Shown here: positions 34,926 through 42,866 of the stretch, piece after piece
Layout of the letters: every line of letters begins with the position of its first letter
How positions within the stretch are numbered: position 1 is the first letter of the stretch
NCBI GenBank assembly: GCA_012267415.1
Contig: JAAXGN010000016.1
Location: 1 to 64,000, forward strand
Direction of reading: 5' to 3'
DNA from: Candidatus Poribacteria bacterium
GTDB lineage: Bacteria > Poribacteria > WGA-4E > WGA-3G
DNA length: 64,000 nt
Notes under the pieces: model-generated
What the model was told of the DNA's origin: nothing
Databases searched by the model: none
The model's input: only the letters and a program-made list of their open reading frames with translations
Position numbers and translations under genes: made by a program

Positions 34926-36179
34926 ATGGCAAAACGGATAAAGATCGGGTTGATCGGTTGCGGTATGATATCCGGTTCACATATCAACGGATACCTTGCA
35001 CACCCACAACACGCGGAAATCGTCGCTGTCTGTGATACAGTTGACGAAAACGCCAAGCGGAGAGCGGAACAGGTGCTTGCAGGTGCAGAAACACGTGCCA
35101 ATGAGGCGGCTGCCAACGCAAAGAAAACTGAAAACCCTGAATCCCGTGAAAATTTAAAAGAAAACGCAGCACGATGGACTGAATATAAAGATAACGGTGT
35201 AAAAGTATTCAACGACTTTAACGAGATGATAAAGACGTGTGAATTAGATGCCGTTAGTCTTGCAACGCCACCCTTTGTCCATGAAGCACCAACACTCGCA
35301 GCAGCGAACGCAGGAAAACATGTCTTCTGTGAAAAACCGATGGCACGCACAGCAACCGAAGCAAGAAATATGCGTGAAGCATGCGACAAAGCAGGTGTCA
35401 AACTTGCATACCAGAGCGGCGGAACATGTCTAAATCCAACCAGCTACGCTATACGAGACTACGTCACATCAGGAAAAATCGGTGATGTCCACTACGGCAG
35501 ACTTACCAGTTACCGTCTACGCGGCAGACCTAATGTTGACATGTTCGGTTTCGGCAGATGGTTCCTGAACTCTGCCTACAGTGGCGGTGGTACAATATAC
35601 GACACAGGTGTCTACGACATCAATCGTTCCATCTACCTACTCGGTTCACCCCAACCCGCAACCATTAGTGGTATCGCCTATCGTGGTATGCTACCAGAAT
35701 ACACTGGAGATGAAATCAACGATGTTGAGGAATTCGCATCTGTTTTCGTCCGATTTACAAACGGTATGTCCTTTACGTATGAACACGGGTGGTCAAGCAA
35801 CATGGCAGGACAACCGCAAGGCATCTTCATTTTCGGTTCTAAAGGCTCATTCAGTGGGAATAGGCTCTTCCTTGAGAAAGGAAAATGGGAAACCGATGAT
35901 AAGGGGAACCGTAGACGTTATCAAGGGAATCTTGAAGAAACACCGTTAGAATTGCCCGATAGACATTTCCCCGACAAGTTCCGTGATTTTCTCAACGCAT
36001 GCAACAGCGATGCACAACCTGTTAGCAATGGCGATGTTGGTCAGAAGGTCACTGAGATTATGAGCGGTGCACTGTTGTCAGCAAAACTGGGTCGTGAGAT
36101 TACCGTGGAAGAGCTTTATGAAATTGAAGCACTCCGAACCGAACCAACACCAGGTTGGCCCATACTATCGGGAATATAA
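34926..36179 (+). CDS. Gfo/Idh/MocA-family oxidoreductase
   Basis: The 417-residue protein has the dinucleotide loop IGLIGCGMISGSHINGYL at the front and the EKP motif in HVFCEKPMARTATEA near residue 140. The C-terminal part includes GGTIYDTGVYDINRSIYLLG. Length is normal for the family. Between residues about 50 and 85 it has an alanine- and glutamate-rich insertion (ETRANEAAANAKK and following) not seen in the shorter family member at 19714. It probably oxidises a sugar or polyol with NAD(P). It has its own consensus promoter and starts an isolated transcription unit; the xanthine-dehydrogenase-like operon follows after a repeat-filled gap. Confidence 0.88.
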   Translation: MAKRIKIGLIGCGMISGSHINGYLAHPQHAEIVAVCDTVDENAKRRAEQVLAGAETRANEAAANAKKTENPESRENLKENAARWTEYKDNGVKVFNDFNEMIKTCELDAVSLATPPFVHEAPTLAAANAGKHVFCEKPMARTATEARNMREACDKAGVKLAYQSGGTCLNPTSYAIRDYVTSGKIGDVHYGRLTSYRLRGRPNVDMFGFGRWFLNSAYSGGGTIYDTGVYDINRSIYLLGSPQPATISGIAYRGMLPEYTGDEINDVEEFASVFVRFTNGMSFTYEHGWSSNMAGQPQGIFIFGSKGSFSGNRLFLEKGKWETDDKGNRRRYQGNLEETPLELPDRHFPDKFRDFLNACNSDAQPVSNGDVGQKVTEIMSGALLSAKLGREITVEELYEIEALRTEPTPGWPILSGI

Positions 36180-36195
36180 TTATACACATTCACCG

Positions 36196-36318
36196 TTGGT
36201 AGGTGTGATTTCCTAATCACACCTATATGCGTCAATTTAGCGACACACCAAGACGGTAGGTGCGATTTCCTTATCAATGCAGAATACCAAACGCGTATTC
36301 TGCTATATGCGTCACTTT
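36196..36318. repeat. Palindromic and direct repeats in an intergenic gap
   Basis: The gap between the oxidoreductase and the molybdoenzyme operon has a perfect 11-bp hairpin TAGGTGTGATT / AATCACACCTA (36200-36225), a 9-bp hairpin GCAGAATAC / GTATTCTGC (36279-36303), and a direct repeat of GGTAGGTGYGATTTCCT and ATGCGTCAYTTTAG pieces about 60 bases apart. No gene is present. Confidence 0.55.
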
Positions 36319-36321
36319 AGG

Positions 36322-36350
36322 TTGACAATTACGTTATAATTCAGTATCCT
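36322..36350 (+). promoter_or_regulatory. Candidate promoter of the molybdoenzyme operon
   Basis: TTGACA (36322-36327), 17 bases and TATCCT (36345-36350) form a plausible -35/-10 pair, about 83 bases before the GTG at 36433. The -10 is weak; the assignment is a pattern match only. Confidence 0.35.
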
Positions 36351-36432
36351 ATTATTAAAAGAAAAGCAATCGGACGTTCACGGAACAACAGAACACTTTA
36401 CCGTAGAAAAACTATGATGTGGAGGAACAGAT

Positions 36433-37287
36433 GTGAAGAATTTTGAGTATTTTGAACCGAACACGCTTGCAGAAGCGTCCCGCCTGTTTGCAGAAGAGCA
36501 CGCGCAACTTCTTGCAGGTGGGACAGACCTTATTATCGGCATGAAGGCATATACCGAAACACCGAAATCTGTGATTAGTCTACAGAACATTTCAGGGTTG
36601 ACCGGTATCACCAAAGATTCAGATAATAGTATCACCATCGGTGCAATGACGAAAGTGCGAGAAGTTGAGTTGTCAGAAGATATACTAAAACACCATACAG
36701 CACTGGCAGAAGGTGCAGCCGAAATTGGTTCTATCCAGATCCGAAACCTTGCAACTATCGGTGGCAACATTGCACATGCCTCTCCTGCTGCAGATACAGT
36801 TGCGGGTCTACTCGCTGCAGATGCACAGGTCCACATCTCAGGTGCTGATGGCGAACGAACCGTGCCGATTAACGAACTTTTCACTGGACCAGGACAGACC
36901 GTCTTAACAGCGGGTGAGATTATTACACATTTTCGGCTGCCGAGCCCCGCATCCGGTTCCCACTACATCAAGCATAAAATCCGTGAAGTGATGGACCTTG
37001 CGTTTATAGGTGTAGCATCCGCTGTCAATGTAGACAACGGTAGAATAACAGATGCACGAATTGGGCTTGCCGCCGTTGCACCGACCCCAATCCGCGCCAC
37101 AGAAGCTGAAGAACTACTTAAAGGAAATGAACCTACTGACGAACTTCTGGCACAAGCAGGTGAAGCTGCAGCTGCTGCTACCAGTCCAATATCCGACCTA
37201 CGCTCCTCCGCAGAACACCGAAAAGAGATGGTTGATGTCCTGACAAGGAGAACACTGCAATACGCATTGGACAGAGCAAAAGACTAA
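36433..37287 (+). CDS. Xanthine dehydrogenase/CO dehydrogenase-type FAD-binding subunit
   Basis: The 284-residue protein matches the FAD subunit (CoxM/XdhB) of the molybdenum hydroxylase family. Typical parts are ARLFAEEHAQLLAGGTDLIIGMK at the FAD-binding front and GSIQIRNLATIGGNIAHASPAAD near residue 100, where the RNxATxGGN motif binds FAD. It transfers electrons from the iron-sulfur subunit to an acceptor. The GTG start has GGAGG about ten bases ahead. It begins an operon with the iron-sulfur subunit (68 bases downstream) and, after a gap with two repeats, the molybdopterin subunit. Substrate unknown. Confidence 0.92.
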   Translation: MKNFEYFEPNTLAEASRLFAEEHAQLLAGGTDLIIGMKAYTETPKSVISLQNISGLTGITKDSDNSITIGAMTKVREVELSEDILKHHTALAEGAAEIGSIQIRNLATIGGNIAHASPAADTVAGLLAADAQVHISGADGERTVPINELFTGPGQTVLTAGEIITHFRLPSPASGSHYIKHKIREVMDLAFIGVASAVNVDNGRITDARIGLAAVAPTPIRATEAEELLKGNEPTDELLAQAGEAAAAATSPISDLRSSAEHRKEMVDVLTRRTLQYALDRAKD

Positions 37288-37355
37288 AAAGTATTGATAT
37301 CTATGATGAGGATAACTCTATCCTACTCACTATAAAACAAGGTAAGGAGAAGAAT

Positions 37356-37835
37356 ATGTCAAAACATCCTGTCAGTCTAAAAGTTAACGGAGATGAACAC
37401 GATTTACTTATTGAACCGCGCAAAACCCTACTTGCGGTGCTGCGCGATACAATCGGTTTGACAGGGACCAAAGAAGGATGTAGTACTGGTGATTGTGGTG
37501 CATGCACTGTCATCGTTGATGGCAAAGCGGTCACATCCTGTATGGTTCTCGGCGTTACCGTCTCTGGAAAAGAGATTACCACCATTGAAGGTTTAGCCAG
37601 TGATGGAGAACTTCATCCCATTCAACAAGCATTTATTGATACAGGGGGGTATCAGTGTGGATTCTGTACCCCAGGTTTCATCATAGCATCAAAAGTACTT
37701 GTAGATGAGAACCCGAACCGAACCGAAGAAGAATTCAGACATGCACTCGGAGGAAACATCTGCCGCTGTACCGGCTACACAAAGATTCTTGAAGCAGTGA
37801 TACAAGCTGCAGAAGAAATACGAACTGCCTCATAG
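37356..37835 (+). CDS. Xanthine dehydrogenase/CO dehydrogenase-type [2Fe-2S] subunit
   Basis: The 159-residue protein has all eight cysteines of the CoxS/XdhC family: Cys42, 47, 50 and 62 for the N-terminal plant-type ferredoxin cluster (GCSTGDCGAC) and Cys101, 104, 136 and 138 for the C-terminal helical cluster (QCGFCTPG, CRCTGY). It carries electrons from the molybdenum site to the FAD subunit encoded just upstream. Length is standard. The next operon member should be the molybdopterin subunit, but a family 2 repeat and a zinc-ribbon gene lie in between. Confidence 0.95.
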   Translation: MSKHPVSLKVNGDEHDLLIEPRKTLLAVLRDTIGLTGTKEGCSTGDCGACTVIVDGKAVTSCMVLGVTVSGKEITTIEGLASDGELHPIQQAFIDTGGYQCGFCTPGFIIASKVLVDENPNRTEEEFRHALGGNICRCTGYTKILEAVIQAAEEIRTAS

Positions 37836-37861
37836 AGAAGGCACAGAGTTTTTACTATATA

Positions 37862-37971
37862 TAGTAAAATCAATAATTAATGAGACATTAACGTATTTAC
37901 AAAGATCACCCTCGTAGGGGCGAGGTCTCCTCGCCCGTTGTAAAATGTATCATTAATTCTGAAGTCTACTA
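37862..37971. repeat. MITE-like element, family 2, copy d
   Basis: A 110-bp element with ends TAGTAAAATCAATAATTAATG and, inverted, TAGTAGACTTCAGAATTAATG, and the core GTAGGGGCGAGGTCTCCTCG. It closely matches copy c at 31922-32041. It lies directly after the iron-sulfur subunit gene, between operon members. Confidence 0.7.
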
Positions 37972-37997
37972 AACAATAAGACAATAAGGAGAAAAAC

Positions 37998-38240
37998 ATG
38001 GCAAAAACACATCGTGGAAAAGGTATAAGACATCTATATGTTGACCCAAACGGAACAGTCCATGAAGGCGTTTATAATAACGGACGTGGGACGTGTCCTG
38101 TCTGTAGTCGCACAGGTGTGAAAGTGCTTTATGAACGGGAAATTGATGGAAATACCGTAAAAGTCTGCAAAAGATGTAATACCGCGATAGGACGAGGAAA
38201 AATACAACTCTCACCTGCCAGCACCGAAATAGAAGAATAG
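37998..38240 (+). CDS. Small zinc-ribbon protein
   Basis: The 80-residue protein has two CxxC pairs (CPVC at 33-36 and CKRC at 57-60) spaced like a zinc ribbon, with basic N-terminus (MAKTHRGKGIRHLYV). AAGGAG lies about ten bases upstream of the ATG, so translation is likely. It might bind nucleic acid or act as an accessory factor; no specific function is known. It is placed between the iron-sulfur and molybdopterin subunit genes and is flanked on each side by a different miniature repeat element, so it may have come in as a cassette or been kept while repeats inserted. Confidence 0.75.
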   Translation: MAKTHRGKGIRHLYVDPNGTVHEGVYNNGRGTCPVCSRTGVKVLYEREIDGNTVKVCKRCNTAIGRGKIQLSPASTEIEE

Positions 38241-38292
38241 CAGATACGAAATGTTAACATAACCTAAGTTGCCACCTTGTAGCACAATCTGT

Positions 38293-38411
38293 ATGAAGAA
38301 TTAAATAAATAATCAGGTAATTCTACTCATAAGACTCATCGTAGGAGTAAGGCTTCGTAGGGGCGGGGTTTCCCCGCCCGCGTATTACCCAATTAATAAC
38401 TTAATCTTCAT
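38293..38411. repeat. MITE-like element, family 1
   Basis: A 119-bp element with ends ATGAAGAATTAAATAAAT and TTAATCTTCAT and inner GGTAAT / ATTACC. The core has GTAGGGGCGGGGTTTCCCCG. Outside it, GCACAATCT (38282-38290) and AGATTGTGC (38414-38422) form a further perfect 9-bp inverted pair, so the element may sit inside, or be extended by, another palindrome. A 7-bp hairpin GCAAACT / AGTTTGC follows at about 38433-38449. Confidence 0.7.
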
Positions 38412-38487
38412 TTAGATTGTGCCTGTGAAAACGCAAACTAACAGTTTGCTCTACAAATATTGACTAATAATGTGAAAGGAGAATTAC

Positions 38488-40788
38488 ATGCCAGAATATA
38501 GTGTTGTCGGTCAAAAACTACCGCGCGTTGATGCAGTTGAAAAGGTTACGGGTGCAGCACAATACGGTGCCGATGTCCATCCAGCAGGGATGCTCTACGG
38601 CAAAATCGTCCGAAGCAAACACCCACACGCTAACATCCTTAGCATTGACACAAGCGAAGCAGAAAAACTACCCGGTGTCCGAGCGATAATTACGCAAGAC
38701 GATGTCCCCAGCGGACGTCGAGTCTTTGCAACTAATAAAGTGCTATATTTAGGGGAACCCCTCGCAGCCATCGCTGCGACCGACCCAGATATAGCCGAAG
38801 AAGCTGCTGAACTGATCAAGATTGAATATGAAATCTTACCGAGTGTGCAAGACGTTACGGAATCGATCAAGCCTTCCGCCCCACGTCTACACGGTGATGA
38901 AACAAAGGACGGGCCAAATCGTCGGTCCATCAACGCTAAGATCAAAGAACTATCAAGTGATCAAGAGAATAACAGTGTTGAAATCCGAAAACTTGAGGCA
39001 GAATTAGAGAAACATACTGATGAAATCTATTATAATATCTCCGCAGAGACGCACACCGAAGCAGGAGATGTAGAAAAAGGATTTGAAGAATGTGATGTCG
39101 TCGTTGAAGACACCTACGTAATTCCGCGTGTCCACCAGACCTATATGGAACCGCATGTATCCGTTGCCAGTGCAGACTCCTCTGGTAAGATTACCGTCTG
39201 GGCATCTACGCAAGGGCCGTTCGCTATCCGTTCAGGTATTGCTGGCACACTCGGTATTCCGTTAACACAAATTAATGTCATCGGCACAACGATGGGTGGT
39301 GGTTTTGGTGGCCGCTTTGGCGTGATTATCACACACGTTCCCGCAGTCTTGCTCTCTCAGAAATCTGGACGACCTGTCCGTGTGCAAATGACACGTGAAG
39401 AGGAATTCCTTGATGGTAGACCCGCACCCGGATGTGTTATCAAGCTGAAAACCGGTGCTACAAAAGAAGGACATATCCTTGCCCGACAGGCACTTGCATT
39501 TTGGGATTCCGGTTCTGTATCAGGTGCATCAATAGGCAGCACGATTCGCGTTCGTGGTGTCTACAAGATTCCAAATATCAAAGTAGACGCTTACGGCGTA
39601 CATACGAACAAATCTGGTACTGCAGCCTATAGAGCACCCGGTGCACCACAAGCTATTTTCGCTGGTGAATCGCAACTTGATGAGATCGCTGAACGTATCG
39701 GGATGGACCCAGTAGAATTCCGACTGATGAATATGCGTGAGGAGGGAGACTCGGTCCCCGCAGGTGGAACCGAACCGAAAGTCGGTTACAAAGAAACTTT
39801 GGAAGCAGTCGCTGATGCCGCAGGATGGTGGGAACGCGAAGCAGATGATAACCAAGGTTGGGGTGTCGCTGTAGGTGATTGGACCAACGGTTGTGGTCCG
39901 GGTGGCGTCTATGTCTCTGTCCACGAAGATGGAAGCGTGCGAATCTTTCACGGATCAATGGACATCACGGGAACAGATACAGCCATCACACAAATTATTG
40001 CAGAAATCTTGACCGTCCCATATCAAAACGTAACAATTCGTCGCGGAGACACAGATTCAGCACCGTATTCAACGGGTTCAGGTGGGAGTGTCGTTACATT
40101 CACGATGGGTAACACGGCAAAACTCGCTGCTGAAGATGCGCATAGACGTATCCTTGAACTCGCAGCGGAAAGACTCAATACGGACCAGGATAACCTTGAA
40201 CTCAAAGATGGAGGGGTTCACGTCGTTACAGCAGATCCTCCGAAGTCTATTTCTTTAGGTGAACTTGCAGCATATAGTCTTTCAACTACAGGTGGTCCCA
40301 TTGTCGGGAAAGGTTCTTTTGCACGGCAACCGAGTACACCTGCACTCGCAGCACAGATAGCAAAAGTAGAAGTAGACCCCGACACAGGTAGGACAAGGGT
40401 GTTAAAACTCGTTGCTTCTCAGGATGTCGGATTCGCTATCAATCCGATGGCAGTTGAAGGACAAATTGAAGGTGGGGTAGTGCAAGGATACGCGTGGGCA
40501 ATGATGGAAGAGATGCAATACAACGAAAACGGAAACGTCAATCCAGGATTCGTTGATTACCGTGTCCCGACCTCTGCGGACCTTCCGACAGTGGAATCCG
40601 TTATCGTTGAAGTGCCAGCACCGAATGGTCCCTATGGTGCCAAAGGTGTTGGAGAACCCCCTATCACGCCGACATTGGCAACAATGGCAAACGCTGTCAA
40701 AGATGCTATCGGTATCCGTGTTAGCGAACTACCGATTAAACCTGAAAAGGTCGTTGAAGCCTTGAAAAACAATGGACACCGAACGTAG
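38488..40788 (+). CDS. Xanthine dehydrogenase/CO dehydrogenase-type molybdopterin subunit
   Basis: The 766-residue protein is the large catalytic subunit of a molybdenum hydroxylase. Visible family motifs are GTTMGGGFGGRFG (267-278), TAAYRAPGAPQA near 380, GSGGSVVTFTMGN near 531 and the catalytic Glu region GVGEPPITPT near 720-729. The active-site loop AYRAPGAP is of the xanthine-dehydrogenase type and not the AYRCSFR loop of CO dehydrogenase, so an aromatic or aldehyde substrate is more likely than CO. A charged, coiled-coil-like insertion occupies about residues 143-184, which the family lacks at this point. It ends the operon that begins with the FAD subunit. Confidence 0.93.
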   Translation: MPEYSVVGQKLPRVDAVEKVTGAAQYGADVHPAGMLYGKIVRSKHPHANILSIDTSEAEKLPGVRAIITQDDVPSGRRVFATNKVLYLGEPLAAIAATDPDIAEEAAELIKIEYEILPSVQDVTESIKPSAPRLHGDETKDGPNRRSINAKIKELSSDQENNSVEIRKLEAELEKHTDEIYYNISAETHTEAGDVEKGFEECDVVVEDTYVIPRVHQTYMEPHVSVASADSSGKITVWASTQGPFAIRSGIAGTLGIPLTQINVIGTTMGGGFGGRFGVIITHVPAVLLSQKSGRPVRVQMTREEEFLDGRPAPGCVIKLKTGATKEGHILARQALAFWDSGSVSGASIGSTIRVRGVYKIPNIKVDAYGVHTNKSGTAAYRAPGAPQAIFAGESQLDEIAERIGMDPVEFRLMNMREEGDSVPAGGTEPKVGYKETLEAVADAAGWWEREADDNQGWGVAVGDWTNGCGPGGVYVSVHEDGSVRIFHGSMDITGTDTAITQIIAEILTVPYQNVTIRRGDTDSAPYSTGSGGSVVTFTMGNTAKLAAEDAHRRILELAAERLNTDQDNLELKDGGVHVVTADPPKSISLGELAAYSLSTTGGPIVGKGSFARQPSTPALAAQIAKVEVDPDTGRTRVLKLVASQDVGFAINPMAVEGQIEGGVVQGYAWAMMEEMQYNENGNVNPGFVDYRVPTSADLPTVESVIVEVPAPNGPYGAKGVGEPPITPTLATMANAVKDAIGIRVSELPIKPEKVVEALKNNGHRT

Positions 40789-40804
40789 GTCGTCATACAA
40801 CAGT

Positions 40805-40830
40805 TTTGCGAGGTATTCGTACCTCGCAAA
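40805..40830. terminator. Hairpin after the molybdoenzyme operon
   Basis: TTTGCGAGGTA (40805-40815), a stable TTCG tetraloop, then the exact complement TACCTCGCAAA. It is an 11-bp perfect stem 16 bases after the stop. No U-run follows, so it may be an mRNA 3'-stabilising hairpin or a weak terminator. Confidence 0.5.
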
Positions 40831-40859
40831 CAAGATCACTTTAGTAAAAACGTTAATTG

Positions 40860-41612
40860 ATGAGAGAATACGCTGCGATTAAACCGACCGTCTATGTTGA
40901 AACATCAGTCGTGAGTTATTTAACCTCACGCCCAAGTCGAGATAGTCTCGTGTTTTCCCGGCAAGAAGCAACTCGGCAGTTGTGGAATGAATATTTTAAT
41001 GATTTTGAGTTCATTATTTCAGATATAGTAGCCACCGAAATTGCACAAGGTGATGAAAAAGAAGTGCAACTTCGACTTCAAGCGATTGCAGATTTTAGAA
41101 TATTGGATAAATCACCGGCAGCAGACAATCTTACACAACTCTTAATAGATTCAGGAGCAGTTCCACAGAATTCACGATCAGATGCCCAACATATTTCTAT
41201 TGCAACGGTTTATAATCTTGACTATCTGATTTCATGGAACTTTAAACACATTGTCAATGAAACAAAGCGAGAGTATATTAACCGAGTTTGTCGTAACGCA
41301 GGTTATTCACCTACAAACCTTTGTACACCTACAAATCTTATTGAGGAGATCAGAATGAAAGAGAAACCTGAACCCCAAACCGATCCTGTCCTTGAAGAAA
41401 TCTATCGCATGAAAGCAGAATTCAATGCACAATTCAACTCGCTGGAAGAACTCAATGCTTATCTGAAAGAAGTCAATGCACGGGAGAAAGCACGCGGCAG
41501 GAAATATATCCCCGCGCCACCGCTGCCCCCTGACTTTGAAGAAAGAATAGAAAAAGCTTATAAAGAACTCGGAATCGAAAGGAAACCTGAAAATAAAGTT
41601 TCCGATGAGTAG
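40860..41612 (+). CDS. PIN-domain (VapC-like) protein with C-terminal antitoxin-like extension
   Basis: The 250-residue protein starts with a PIN nuclease domain: VYVETSVVSYLTSRPSRD at the front (Glu14), ISDIVATEIAQGD (Glu60) and SRSDAQHISIATVYNLDYLISWN (Asp108, Asp121) give the usual acidic cluster of RNA-cleaving VapC toxins. Residues from about 166 to 250 are a different module, starting MKEKPEPQTDPVLEEIYRMK, like small proteins normally encoded as a separate gene next to such toxins. The internal ATG at 41355 has AGGAG at six bases, so the tail could also be made on its own. ATG at 40860 is preferred over TTG at 40857. No strong ribosome-binding site is seen for the full protein. Confidence 0.8.
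   Translation: MREYAAIKPTVYVETSVVSYLTSRPSRDSLVFSRQEATRQLWNEYFNDFEFIISDIVATEIAQGDEKEVQLRLQAIADFRILDKSPAADNLTQLLIDSGAVPQNSRSDAQHISIATVYNLDYLISWNFKHIVNETKREYINRVCRNAGYSPTNLCTPTNLIEEIRMKEKPEPQTDPVLEEIYRMKAEFNAQFNSLEELNAYLKEVNAREKARGRKYIPAPPLPPDFEERIEKAYKELGIERKPENKVSDE
41355..41612 (+). other. Possible in-frame internal gene encoding the antitoxin-like tail
   Basis: An ATG at 41355 lies in frame within the PIN gene and is preceded by GAGGAG at about seven bases, a better ribosome-binding site than that of the full-length start. It would give an 85-residue product (MKEKPEPQTDPVLEEIYRMK and on) with a helical stretch FNAQFNSLEELNAYLKEVNA. This resembles the solitary small partner proteins found next to PIN toxins. 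Whether it is made separately is inference. Confidence 0.45.
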
Positions 41613-41675
41613 TTCTGAATATATTCTTACACACAATATCTCTTACATTGACCCTATTAGGAAAACAAAGAACTT

Positions 41676-42392
41676 ATGTTTGGTGAAATAAGAAACGAAC
41701 ACGGTGAACGGCTTGATTATACATATCACAAAGGCGACAATGAGAGAATCGTCGTGATTGGACATGGCGTCACAGGAAATAAAGATAGACCTGCACTCAT
41801 CGCTTTAGCAGAAGGACTTGCTGATGCTGGAATCTCCGCGCTACGTTTTTCATTCTCCGGTAACGGTGAATCGGAAGGCGCGTTTACAGACTCCACTATC
41901 ACAAAAGAGGTGGCAGACCTCGGTAGCATCCTCAATGTTCTCAACGACTATAAAGTCTGCTACGTTGGACATAGTATGGGGGGTGCAGTCGGCGTGCTTC
42001 GTGCTGCTACCGATGAACGCATTCAAGTCCTCGTCTCTTTAGCAGGGATGGTACATACAAAAGAATTTGCTAAACGAGAATTTGGTGATGTTACACCCGA
42101 TGAAGGTTCTATGTGGGATGAACCCGATTGTCCACTCTCAAAAGCCTATATGGATGACATGGCAACGATTGACAGTGTCGCAAAACAAGCAAGTAAATTC
42201 GCTGTTCCGTGGTTATTAGTTCACGGCACAGAAGACGATATCGTTCCGCTTCAGGATAGCATTGATATCCTCAATTATGCAAATGAACCGACAAAACTCC
42301 TTGAACTTCCGGGGGTAGACCACGTTTTTTTTGGTGATTCATCCGCTATTATGGTAGAAAAAGTTGTCGCGTGGATTAGTCAAAAGCTATAA
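41676..42392 (+). CDS. Alpha/beta hydrolase
   Basis: The 238-residue protein has the alpha/beta-hydrolase fold with oxyanion motif IGHGVTGNKDRP near 28, the nucleophile elbow GHSMGG (98-103, Ser100), the acid in GTEDDIVPLQ near 199-208 and the catalytic His in GVDHVFFG near 222. It is likely a serine esterase or lipase-like enzyme of unknown substrate in the cytoplasm; no signal peptide is visible. Its stop is followed after 13 bases by the first of three tiny membrane-protein genes. Confidence 0.85.
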   Translation: MFGEIRNEHGERLDYTYHKGDNERIVVIGHGVTGNKDRPALIALAEGLADAGISALRFSFSGNGESEGAFTDSTITKEVADLGSILNVLNDYKVCYVGHSMGGAVGVLRAATDERIQVLVSLAGMVHTKEFAKREFGDVTPDEGSMWDEPDCPLSKAYMDDMATIDSVAKQASKFAVPWLLVHGTEDDIVPLQDSIDILNYANEPTKLLELPGVDHVFFGDSSAIMVEKVVAWISQKL

Positions 42393-42405
42393 GGCAAAAG
42401 TCAGT

Positions 42406-42633
42406 ATGGCACGTATTGATAAACTCAAAGAAGAAATTGGTTGGTTAAAGATTATATTCGCAATCTCGATTGCTACGGATATTTCTCTGATCGCTTGGTT
42501 GATTCAGAGTTACGGAAAAGTAAGATTGCTTCTTTCTATACTTGGATCACTCGTAGCATTCCTGATTGTATTCGCAATTGTTTGGATAAATAAAATTGCA
42601 TATAGAAAAATTGATGAATTGGAGGATTTGTGA
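42406..42633 (+). CDS. Small two-segment membrane protein
   Basis: A 75-residue protein with a short charged N-terminus (MARIDKLKEEIGWLK), two hydrophobic segments (LKIIFAISIATDISLIAWL and LLLSILGSLVAFLIVFAIVW) and a charged tail ending KIDELEDL. I do not recognise a family with known function, but the two-helix layout with acidic-basic ends is typical of small membrane effectors or partners of larger membrane complexes. AAGG lies upstream. Its TGA overlaps the next start by one base (TGATG), so it is coupled to the two micro-ORFs that follow. Confidence 0.6.
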   Translation: MARIDKLKEEIGWLKIIFAISIATDISLIAWLIQSYGKVRLLLSILGSLVAFLIVFAIVWINKIAYRKIDELEDL

Positions 42634-42731
42634 TGGAATGGATGGAATGGGTTATCATCGGTACATTTGTAGCGTTTTTCGTAGGGTTTGGTATAGTCAT
42701 AGGCACTGCAATAAAGCACGCAAAAAAGTAA
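42633..42731 (+). CDS. Very small single-pass membrane protein (32 aa)
   Basis: The product is MEWMEWVIIGTFVAFF, then VGFGIVIGTAIKHAKK: a Trp-rich start, one transmembrane helix and a basic end. GGAGG lies about seven bases before the ATG. The next gene gives a clear paralogue (same GIVxGTAI.HA.K ending), which supports translation of both. It overlaps the preceding stop by one base. Function unknown; a hydrophobic micro-protein could act as a toxin, assembly subunit or regulator. Confidence 0.55.
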   Translation: MEWMEWVIIGTFVAFFVGFGIVIGTAIKHAKK

Positions 42732-42749
42732 CATACTTGAGGAATTGTA

Positions 42750-42851
42750 ATGGATTGGAGAGAAATACTCGTCGTCGTAGTACTAATAGCATTTTTTATC
42801 ACCCTCGGTATAGTCGCAGGCACTGCTATCAGACACGCTAATAAAGACTAA
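42750..42851 (+). CDS. Very small single-pass membrane protein (33 aa), paralogue of the preceding one
   Basis: The product is MDWREILVVVVLIAFF, then ITLGIVAGTAIRHANKD. It shares size, Trp near the start, hydrophobic core and the GIV.GTAI.HA.K end with the gene at 42633. GAGG precedes the ATG by about nine bases. The two are a tandem duplication. The TIM-barrel gene follows after 15 bases. Function unknown. Confidence 0.55.
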   Translation: MDWREILVVVVLIAFFITLGIVAGTAIRHANKD

Positions 42852-42866
42852 TTTGGAGAATATATT

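Noticed and set aside
34753..34941. Small protein of 62 residues
   Set aside because: It crosses a perfect consensus promoter and overlaps the next gene start; no family match and poor codon pattern.
36322..36340. TTGACA with TATAAT only 7 bases later
   Set aside because: Spacing too short for a -35/-10 pair; TATCCT at 17 bases was preferred.
38488..40788. Aerobic CO dehydrogenase large subunit
   Set aside because: The active-site loop reads AYRAPGAP, not AYRCSFR, so CO oxidation is not supported.
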